A stretch of DNA of 64,000 nucleotides from Gerris lacustris. Lineage: Eukaryota > Arthropoda > Insecta > Hemiptera > Gerridae. The DNA lies in NCBI GenBank assembly GCA_951217055.1, contig OX578277.1, positions 105,098,119 to 105,162,118 on the forward strand, in the 5' to 3' direction. Made by a program: the position numbers and the translations under genes. This document shows positions 56,250 to 64,000 of this stretch, piece by piece (within the stretch, counting starts at the first letter, position 1; each line of letters starts with the position of its first letter). The notes under the pieces were generated by a model. That model was not told the DNA's origin and searched no databases. It saw only the letters and a list, made by a program, of their open reading frames with translations.

Positions 56250-56460
56250 TATTATATTCGACATAAATTTTATTTTTATTTTTTTTATTTTTTTTTCTGT
56301 AATTACTATAAATTAATACAGAATCATTTGTTCCACTTTGTTTTTGTTTTATAAAATTTTGTATCCTTAATTTTTAAATAAATTACAGTAATACGTCATT
56401 TGGACGTGTAGAAATCTAAACGCTACCTTTAATGAGGAAAAAATACCTTTCTAGAGTTAA

Positions 56461-56642
56461 ATAAAGTCCCAGAGTTTATGATTAAGTTTTTGAGGTTATC
56501 TGGTAGTGATCACGTCTCGAACAAATACCAATAGTGACCGCTTAACTCACTCCTAATGCTTAAAGCATATTTAGGAAAGTTCAAGTCAACTTATTGGAAA
56601 GTTTTGACTGGGTGATCTGCAGGTTTGGTAGATATGCACAAC
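56461..56642 (-). repeat. R9 copy, left piece
   Basis: Reverse-oriented R9 between the piggyBac-like element and the Jockey LINE. Ends in the target ATGCACAAC (56634-56642). Resumes at 60452. Confidence 0.78.
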
Positions 56643-56797
56643 TTTTTTTTTTTTTTTTTTAAATTTTTTATTTTAAGTTACTTGCAAAAGATTGCTATTA
56701 GTAACATAGCTATTACAAAGATTAATTAGCGTGTTGTGTTGTGAGAGGAGAGGCTACCCAGTGGCAGCACTCCTAACAGGTATTGTACATTATTTTA

Positions 56798-59358
56798 TTA
56801 TTGTAATAAATCTCTTGGCCAACACCTCTTCAGCCGACGGGGAGGGCGGTCGGGGATATGGATGGAAGCCATGGATTCAACTAAAGGATTAGGATGATGG
56901 TTTAGGTTTTCATGGAATTTTATGTAGCGGGAAGAAGCGAGGTCTTGTACATAAGGAACTTTGAGGTCGTTGTGGATTGTGAGATTGGAAACGTATGCGG
57001 GAGAGTTAGTGATTTTTTGAAGGATCTTAGACTGAAGGGATTGTTCCTATAAGAATTGGAGCGTTTGGTGCAACCCCATAGCTCAATTCCATAGGTCCAA
57101 ATAGGTTTGAGTATTGAATTGTAGATAAGGAGTTTATTAGAAAGGGATAGGTGGGATCTTTGGTCGAGGAGTCGCAGTATGAGTTTGTACCGTCTGTTAG
57201 TGTCCGTACGTTTAGTTTTGGTGTGCAGAGCCCAAGTCAATCGTCGGTCAAGATGGAGACCTAGGTATCTTACGGAAGAGGATTGAGGGATGACTCCTTG
57301 GTTGAGGATGACTGGAGGACAAGTTGAATGTCTGAGAGTAAAAGTGACATGGACACTTTTCTGCTCATTAATTTTTATTCTCCATTTCCTTAACCAAGGT
57401 TCAAGGAGATTAAGGTGGTTTTGGATGTTGGTGGATGCTGTATTGGGATCAGAGGATATGGAGAATATACACTTATCATCAGCGAAGGTAGCTAATTGGG
57501 TAGTCGGAAGTTGAGGGATATCGGATGTATAAAAGGAGTATAATAAAGGACCAAGAATACTTCCTTGCGGTACACCCGCAAGAATAGGACATGTAGGCGA
57601 ACGGGCACCACCACAGCTTACATGGAAGTGTCTATCATGAAGGTAGGATTTAAGGATAAGGTAGTAGGTAAAGGGGAGGACGCCCTTTAGTTTCCACAGT
57701 AGACCCTGGTGCCAAATCCTATCAAAGGCCTGGGCCTCATCTAAGAAGACACCAGTGCAATACTGTTTTCGCTCAAGGGAGGATGAGATGGAGTCGACAA
57801 TCCGTTGGCACTGTTGGATGGTGGAATGTTGGGATCGAAAGCCAAACTGGTGATTAGGTAGGATATTGAATGTATGGAATATTTTGGAGATTCGTTTTAG
57901 GAGTATTTTTTCTAGGATTTTACCAAAGATAGGAAGTAGGCTAATAGGACGATAGGATGTGACAAGGTGTTGAGGTTTATTGGGTTTAGGGAACATCTTT
58001 ATAGTACTGTACTTCCACAGGTAAGGAAAGTACGTGGTGCGGAGCACAGCATTGTAGATGTAGGTTAGGAATATAATGGATTTTTTAGGAAGTTGTTTAA
58101 TTATGGTGGAGGTGATAAGGTCATAGCCGGGACTTTTATTACTTGACAAATGTTGAATTATATATTTAACGTCGGATGGGGTAAATGATTTAGGTGGAGG
58201 TGAGAGTTGTAAAGGGGTATCAAGATCTTTAAGGATGGAATTTACATGTTCTGGTTCGACTATTTCAGGATGTGGTGTGAAAAGATCTGAAAGGTGAAGG
58301 GAAAAATGATGGGCTCTTTCTTCGTGGGATTTGGACCAGGAGTTATCGCTTTTAAGGAGAGGAGAGGAAATATTTTTGTAGGATAGGATCCGTTTAGTCG
58401 CTGTCCAGAGAGATTTGTCTTTCGATGGAAGTCGAGATCTCTGCCATAAACCTCTTGCGTGGCGCCTCTCCGTGATAAGTTGGCGAAGTGAGATAGGGAT
58501 GAATTGTCTTTCGTGTTTTTTTCTTCGTATTGATGAGGTGGAGTCCCAGACTGAGTGCTGAATCATCTCGGTAAAACTTTTCACACAAGAGTCGATGTCT
58601 CCGGGAGTTTTAAGTGATATGTTTAAGTTAGTACGTTCGTCAAGTAGCTGTCTAAAATGGTACCAGTCAATTGGTCCGGTTATGAGGTTACTAGGAGGCG
58701 AATTTAGGATGGGATTTGTGTCTAGGACAAGGAGAACTGGATTATGATCTGAAGATAATTCGGGTAAAACTTGAAGGTGTGGATGGTGAGTTCTGAGAGG
58801 GGAAGTGACGAAAAAATCTAGGATATCTGGAAGTTTATTTGAGGAGTAGGGATAGTAGGTATATTCATTTGGGGTGAGGACACGGTAAGGAGTTGTTCTG
58901 AGGGTGTTTAGTAATCGAGAGCCTCGGGGATTACTAGCTCGGCATCCCCATTGTTGATGCTTAGCGTTGAAATCCCCTCCAGCGAGGAAATTAGGACCGA
59001 GGGAATTGAAAAGGGAAAGGAAATCTTGAATGGATACGTTTTGGCTAGGAGGACAATAAATAGAGGATATTGTATAATTAAATGGAGAGGAGTCTAGAGA
59101 TAGTGTTGTGCACTGTATGGCTTCCGAAGGAGTGGTAGGGATGAGGTGATGAGAAATGGAGCTTCTTATCAGTATTGCACTGCCCCCCCGTGCCGTGTCG
59201 TCAGGATGGTCAGTTCTGTACGTCCTGTAGTCTCGTATGTAAAAGTGAGATCGTGAGGTAAAGTGAGTTTCGGTTATGAGGGCAACGTCGATTCTTCTGT
59301 CATGTAAAAGTACGTCAAGTTCGTCTCTGTGTTGAGTCACACCGTCTGCGTTCCACAA
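56798..59358 (-). pseudogene. Jockey-clade ORF2: endonuclease and reverse transcriptase, one frameshift
   Basis: The enzyme that nicks target DNA and copies element RNA into it. Residue 1 is set at a TTG because the frame overlaps ORF1 and stays open upstream into it. An APE-type endonuclease occupies residues about 1-215 (ITETH, GGDFNAKHQQWGC at 127-139, SDHNP at 203-207). Reverse transcriptase spans about 440-720: SYRPISLLPIFGKILEKIL, HQFGFRSQHST, GVFLDEAQAFDRIWH, AGVPQGSILGPLLYSFY and the catalytic FADD (625-628). After WGCTKRSN (residue 768) the listed frame drifts to a stop at 56920. A shift at about 57050-57063 restores KITNSPAYVSNLTIHNDLKV and PYVQDLAS, ending at a natural stop at 56798-56800. 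Catalytic residues look intact, so only the shift inactivates it. Neighbour ORF1 lies immediately upstream. Confidence 0.92.
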
Positions 59359-59389
59359 AAGGATAACAAGGGATTGCTGGGTAGGCAGG

Positions 59390-60442
59390 TCATTTGGTAG
59401 GGATGTGGGCGGGGAGTATTGAAGTGACGTGGGTTAATAGGTTTACTAAGGGCGTGATAGCGTTTTGGAGTTGGATCAAAAAGGAAGATAAGGCTGTTGT
59501 TAGAGCATTGGATAAGGCTGTGACGAGATCGTTGGTTAGGGATGGCGGTGGGATGTAGGCTGAAGAGGGTAATTGACGTGAGTTATTGTCCGGAGATATA
59601 TTTTTTGTTATATTTGCATAAGATAAGCATTGGGTAACCTCTCGTGATGTGTCAGTACTTTCGGCTTGATTTTCGTGAGGGTGAGTTGTAGAAGGTGCAG
59701 ATGGTTTGGGTTGTCGGTTGGCAGGTTTATTGTGAAGGTTTAGAGTTGGTAGAGGTGGTCCGTTGAGAAGATTAGATGGTAATGGAGGTGGCTGGTTGAA
59801 GTTGCTAGATATTCGTGGCTTTTTGGTGACTCTTAATTTATTGTGTAGCTCAACGTGTACTTGGCATCCTCTATAGCTTGCTGGGTGCTTGCCGTTGCAT
59901 AGGGCACATTTGGGATCTTCTTCCACTTTTTTAAAGCAAATATTAGTTTCGTGGTTTCCAGCGCATTTCACACATTTTGCGGGGTGATTACAATGATTTC
60001 GACTGTGGCCATATTGCTGGCACCGTTTGCATTGTATTATCTCCTTTGTTCTGTATGGTTCCTCTACTTTTATTTTACAGTAATAGAGCTCTGTTAAATC
60101 GAATATGTGTTTGTTTTGCGGGCTTGGTTCTAAGTCTACAAAGAACAAAGGAAGATAATTTTTTGTCACGCGGTGCTTTACTCCCGCTATATTTTTAACC
60201 CTAAAACCTTTTGTTTCTAACTCGGATTAAATTGTGTTGACGGGTGTTGATGGGTGTAGGTGCCGTATCACGACTCGGAACGACTTATCCTGTTTGAGCT
60301 GGTGTGTGTGGAAAGAGATGTTACGGTCTCTCAAATAGTGTACATTTTTTTTATAATCTTCGGGGGCTTTGGGGAAGATGGCAACATCGGAAGTCCGAGA
60401 TTTATAGCTGAATGTTGAAGGACCTAGTTCGGCCGAAAAGGC
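59390..60442 (-). pseudogene. Jockey-clade ORF1 (gag-like, zinc knuckles), 5'-truncated, one stop
   Basis: Nucleic-acid-binding protein that forms the LINE ribonucleoprotein. The first preserved residues (AFSAELGPSTF) begin at the truncation point; the preceding codons lie in the target duplication. A PRE_C2HC-type region follows (FHTHQLKQDKSFRVVIRHLH, then after an in-frame TAA at about 60226-60228, SELETKGFRVKNIAGVKHRV). Three cysteine-histidine knuckles come next: CKRCQQYGHSRNHC, CVKCAGNHETNIC, CALCNGKHPASYRGC. The C-terminal third is proline/serine-rich with a hydrophobic end, and stops at 59390. The TGA overlaps the open ORF2 frame, a coupling usual for this clade. Apart from the stop and the missing N-terminus it is well preserved. 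Confidence 0.88.
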
Positions 60443-60451
60443 ATGCACAAC

Positions 60452-60596
60452 TAATAGCGAAATTTATGCTAATCTTGCCATCTTCTCAGAAAATTCTCAT
60501 AATAAAAAGATAGTGTTTTCTATAGGGATTTGTGATGAAATGGGACACCACGTAATATATGACAAATAGCTATTGGTGTGGGTTTAAAGATTAAGG
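60452..60596 (-). repeat. R9 copy, right piece
   Basis: Continues the R9 copy broken by the LINE: TAATAGCGAAATTTATGCTA through GGGACACCACGTAATA to GTGGGTTTAAAGATTAAGGG. Confidence 0.78.
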
Positions 60597-61394
60597 GATC
60601 ATAACTTCTCGACGAAGTTTATGGTTGACAGTGTGAAGTCTAAATCGGATAAGTATAGTATTATCGCATAAAAAATTACCATACGAGCATAGATGGTTAA
60701 GGATCAAACTGTGCTCGTCGATTTGACTACAATTAGCAATTCAGGGTTAGGAGTGACCTATTCGATGACTCTAACGATTAGGTGATCAGTACTTAAATGT
60801 GATCATAAGTCTAAAAACACATCTCGCTTCTTTGGGATTTGAAAGATATATAAGTGTAAAGCAAACGTCAAAATAATAGTGTAAACTTATTATCTGCAAT
60901 ATTAAAACAACTCAATTTTCTTGATTTATCCTTATAGTTTTTTAAAAAAAGTTAAATATTGAATAGTTACGCATGTAAATAACATTCATATTAAAATCTA
61001 AAAATTTACATATACTCTATTCTACACGATGATAAATAAATTTAAAATTCACAGAGCTAAACTACTCTCGAATATGCATAATTAAACAATATGAATACTA
61101 AATAAGAAAACCCTATTTCCAAAGAAGAATAGTAGAGTAGCTAGCTAATCACCCTGCGGTATTCTCAGCTTTATAAATCTCAAGTGAGGTACATTAGGGT
61201 CAATCTCTTGCATAACCGCAGTGTAAGTTATAACTAGAAAGGGAATAGTGATAAGGGTTAAAAGTGAACCAAGGGATTAAGCTTGTACCAAACTCTAATC
61301 CTTGGAAAATCCTTGGTATTTAATCATTCTTAAGACCATTAAAGTTGTAAATCTGCGTTTTAAGGGCAACAAAAAAGTTCTTGTGATAAAAGTA
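60597..61394. other. Unassigned sequence
   Basis: No frames or families recognised. Confidence 0.4.
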
Positions 61395-61565
61395 GGTCTA
61401 CAGGAAAGGTACCAGCAGAATGGGGACAACTTACTTAAAGAATGAGTGCAAATTTACCAATTTTCTAAGACCAATTTATCAATTATAAGAAAGGAATCAG
61501 CAAAATGGAGACAACCTACTTACGCATTGACTGAATTATTGTAAATTTTTTCGAACCATTTATCA
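61395..61565. repeat. Tandem duplication, about 86-bp unit
   Basis: Two diverged units share ACCAGCAGAATGGGGACAAC / ATCAGCAAAATGGAGACAAC and end CCAATTTATCAATT / CCATTTATCAATTT. Confidence 0.6.
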
Positions 61566-61846
61566 ATTTACAAATTTACAGTTAGTTTCTCCTTAATCAC
61601 TAAAAACCACACTTCTTCTATTATTTACGTGTTTTATTATAATTCTTTCCCCCTTTGGAAATATAAACTTATAAACTGTCTTTCTATAAATAACAGAATA
61701 AATTTAGCTTACACAATTTAAACTTTTTTAATTACTAATTGATGTGTAGTTTAAATCTTAATACATTAAGGTTATAGTTACTATTTACAAACAACCTTAT
61801 TAACATGGTAGCTTCAGATATCTGAACTAAATTATACCGGCAAGAC
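61566..61846. other. Unassigned linker
   Basis: AT-rich, no feature recognised. Confidence 0.35.
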
Positions 61847-62082
61847 TCAGAGACAATCCGCAACTCATCCTACTCCAAACTCTAGCCCACATCTTTCTTC
61901 ACTGCCCACACTACCAAACCGAAAGGAAAGCTTTCCTCCCGATGTATTTAGTGAGAGAGGAGTGGTCTGATGAAACAAATATAGCTTCATTACTAGTTAT
62001 AACTGACACTAAACAAGCTAAAAAAGTGTATTATTTTATATCTAATAGCCTCAAACGAAGGGAGTATTTGTTAGAAGAATAA
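61847..62082 (+). pseudogene. LINE reverse transcriptase C-terminal fragment with 3' tail
   Basis: One frame from about 61847 to a stop at 62080-62082 reads QTLAHIFLHCPHYQTERKAF and on to REEWSDETNIASLLVITDTK, then YYFISNSLKRREYLLEE. HxFxxCPxYxxxR is the late cysteine-histidine motif found after the reverse transcriptase domain in several LINE clades (Jockey, I, R1 and relatives), and the short KxVYxFxxxxLKRRExLLEE end is typical of the C-terminus. About 170 bases of 3' untranslated sequence follow, ending ATATATTATTATTATTA at 62254, a simple-repeat tail rather than poly-A. R4 copy 9 begins at once after it. Everything upstream of this motif is missing. The clade is not resolved. Confidence 0.68.
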
Positions 62083-62255
62083 ATTATAAGTATGTGTATT
62101 TATACAAAATATTATAGCGTTGATTACCATTAGCACTAATTATTATGTTATGTAACACTTGTATGTTTCGGTTAGTAGAGGAGCCGTTCTTTTTCTTTTG
62201 GCGACCCTTTGTATAAAACTATATGTTTTAAATACAAATATATTATTATTATTAG

Positions 62256-62822
62256 TACGTTTTTATTAGCTTGCATTCTTGTTTGTTTGTTTGTTTGTCC
62301 GGTACAAATCTGGCAATCGATTTCTTTCTAACTTCCCGAATAGCAAGACATTTGAAACTTTTAGCATAGCTCAGAACACGATGACAATGCATTATTTTAA
62401 TACTTTTAGCCATCTTTCAGCAGTATTTAATTAGTTTTCAGCAAATTTTGCTGTGCGGAAAGTTAGTTCGGAAAAAATCCGCAAGTTATTTCATTTGTTT
62501 TGCCATATCCAATATTTACGCAATCTTCATTTTGACGGGTCTCAAATTTGTGATAGATAAACATTGAATGACAGCAAAACAGGAAATATCGATTATATTA
62601 TTTATCGATTATATTATTTCAAATATATCGATGGCATGCTTTAGGTTTGGTGTTGGGGAGATCCGTTGTACAAAGATTTATCCATTTATAGGTATAATAA
62701 ATTCGGAGCTATTTTTTTTCACTAACATTATATATTATATAACAATAACAATTATATTATCAACATTACATACGATTCAACAGAAAATTTAAAACGTAGT
62801 ATATAAATAGTTCTTTTTATCT
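62256..62822 (-). repeat. R4 copy 9, complete reference copy
   Basis: GTACGTTTTTATTAGCTTGC to AAAACGTAGTATATAAATAG. Used as the uninterrupted guide for copies 3 and 4. It contains a short duplication ATCGATTATATTATTT (62588-62618). Confidence 0.8.
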
Positions 62823-63399
62823 AAAAATGATGATTATTATAATTATTATTAGTTACTATAACAGAAAAAAATAATAGTTATTAATTATCTCCCACACAGA
62901 AATTACCATTAAAGATAAATATTTCAAAACTAATTTGAATAATCAAAACTTAAGTTATCAAAATTGATTATGTTAAAACTTTGTCAAATGTTAAAGCAAG
63001 TTTTAATTTTCAGAAAAGGGATTAAACAAAAACAGAAGAATCCGTGACGTTAGACTAGTTTGAATTAATAGACATAATAATCTACAACGACTAAACAGTT
63101 AAAGTAAATAAAATGTAATTCAATCTTATCAGGTTACACAATGTGATAATTTACTAGAGACTTTTAATTCTAAAGAGTAGGTTGAAAAGTATCCTTTCTA
63201 TAGATCTAACTAATGGGAGATTTAAAAATCCCTTTTGTTCAGAATACTAATTGGTCATTAAGGTCTATTTGCAGCAGGTTGGAGTCATCATTGACATTTT
63301 AAATGCTTTTATCTTTCAGGTTATAACGATTAATTAAAGATAATTGAAGGGTTTACTTTATAGCTGATTCTGTTCGTTTTTACTGGTCTTATATTACTT
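62823..63399. other. Unassigned AT-rich sequence
   Basis: No frames or families recognised; ACTGGTCTTAT at 63381 pairs with ATAAGACCAGT at 63776. Confidence 0.4.
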
Positions 63400-63472
63400 T
63401 GAACCACTTTCCGTGATTCAATCTTCCCCAAATTTTGCACATAGAAACAACCATGGTGAAGAATACAGAAAA

Positions 63473-63507
<35 letters not shown>

Positions 63508-63770
63508 GTCAAATTTATTTGCTTTTTAAGTTTCATCGCACACCTATTAACCACTTATCGTCATTCAATCTTTCCCAAATTTTGCACATAGATACAACTA
63601 AGGTGAAGAATACAGAAACAAAAATAACAAACAATTGCGTCAAATTTATTTGCATTTTAAGTTTCATCGCAAACCTATTACCCCAATTTTGAACCACTTA
63701 CCGTCATTCAATCTTCCCCAAATTTTGCACATAGATACAACTAAGGTAAAGAATACAGAAAAAAAAAGGT
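63400..63770. repeat. Three tandem units of about 145 bp
   Basis: AAATTTTGCACATAGA recurs near 63430, 63577 and 63720, each followed by ACAACnAnGGTnAAGAATAC and an A-rich block (A27 in the first). The enclosing inverted pair at 63381 and 63776 suggests the array lies in a small TIR element. The frames are repeat translations. Confidence 0.8.
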
Positions 63771-63786
63771 TGAAAATAAGACCAGT

Positions 63787-64000
63787 TTTGAAAAATGGCA
63801 TTTTTATATTAATTATTTGTAAATAATAATATATTAATAGTGGAAGTTTTTAAGATACGGTGTCCGAAGTGCTGAAAATTCATTTATACTGAAAGGTCCA
63901 CTGAATATGAAAATGTATGTACGTCCGTATTGGACGTGAGTACATGCAGTTATGTATACATGTTAAGTATGTTATACATATTTCTTACTTTCTTGATTTG
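63787..64000. other. Unassigned window end
   Basis: Contains ATGTATGTACGTCC / GGACGTGAGTACATGC as an imperfect inverted pair. No gene. Confidence 0.35.

Larger units (their letters stand above)
54274..56456 (+). mobile_element. piggyBac-like element with TTAA on both sides, holding R3 and a pogo-like MITE
   Basis: TTAA (54270-54273) then CCCTAGAAAGGTAGCGG. At the right, inward, CTCTAGAAAGGTATT, then TTAA (56457-56460). An uninterrupted target is in R9 at 48924. Most of the 2,183 bp is later insertion (R3 at 54850, pogo-like at 55457). Only a short N-terminal coding piece remains. GACGTA-rich subterminal words (AAACGACGTATT, AACGTAGCGCTACC) occur inside the left end. Confidence 0.82.
56643..60442 (-). 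mobile_element. Jockey-type LINE, 5'-truncated, with 9-bp target duplication
   Basis: The T-run at 56643-56660 is the poly-A tail on the minus strand. ATGCACAAC occurs on both sides (56634-56642 and 60443-60451), and the empty site is seen in R9 at 48735-48743. ORF1 is entered mid-frame, so the 5' end is missing. About 3.8 kb, with only one stop and one frameshift in over 3.4 kb of coding sequence, hence fairly recent. Confidence 0.92.

Noticed and set aside
57290..57514. Plus frame over the LINE
   Set aside because: Antisense shadow of the reverse transcriptase ORF2.

Overview
This is a eukaryotic, almost certainly arthropod (probably insect) nuclear window. It is AT-rich and made largely of transposable-element debris. 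The evidence is a BEL/Pao gag-protease with a tRNA-Arg-type primer site, an R2-clade endonuclease, a Jockey-type LINE, hAT, piggyBac, mariner and pogo/Tigger termini, Helitron ends, tRNA-derived SINE-like pieces, and many dispersed elements carrying (GACA)n or (GTCT)n tracts. I see no intact host gene, rRNA or tRNA gene, operon or CRISPR array. Most long open frames are shadows of repeats.

Layout. 1-1.8 kb: 5' part of a BEL/Pao element (minus strand, leaving the window). 2-6.5 kb: dispersed repeats R1-R4, a TTAA element and a deleted mariner. 6.5-8.5 kb: a Helitron containing a TA-flanked MITE. 10.6-11.4 kb: R2-clade C-terminus. 11.5-14.3 kb: piggyBac relics and repeat R6. 14.5-16.4 kb: AT microsatellite, SINE and a TIR element that houses a minisatellite. 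16.7-19.9 kb: an end-to-end hAT element with a decayed ZMYM1-like transposase. 20-23 kb: an R4 copy holding R5 and a large foldback element. 24.6-26.6 kb: a second Helitron with nested insertions. 27-28.5 kb: a hAT-type MITE inside R4. 30-34 kb: LINE remnant, perfect hairpin and MITEs. 37-43.7 kb: repeats, a 67-bp minisatellite and a Harbinger-like MITE. 46.5-50.9 kb: R6, R9, R1 and a LINE relic. 51.7-56.5 kb: R4 copies and a 2.2-kb piggyBac-like element. 56.6-60.4 kb: a 5'-truncated Jockey LINE. 60.6-64 kb: LINE tail, R4 and short tandem repeats.

The parts do not form a pathway. Their relation is one of nesting, and it can be read out because families occur more than once here. At least six insertions have an uninterrupted relative of their target elsewhere in the window, so element ends and target-site duplications can be read to the base. 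R-numbers (R1-R11) are my own labels for families seen only by comparison inside this window.

I found no convincing new host system. The most unusual signals are several apparently unrelated repeats ending in GC-rich self-complementary caps, two perfect 22-23 bp hairpins, a recurring stem-loop-GAAA motif of hammerhead-like shape, a foldback element with 320-bp arms, and an 18-bp direct repeat around a Helitron. No search or alignment could be run. Family names rest on recognised motifs and termini.
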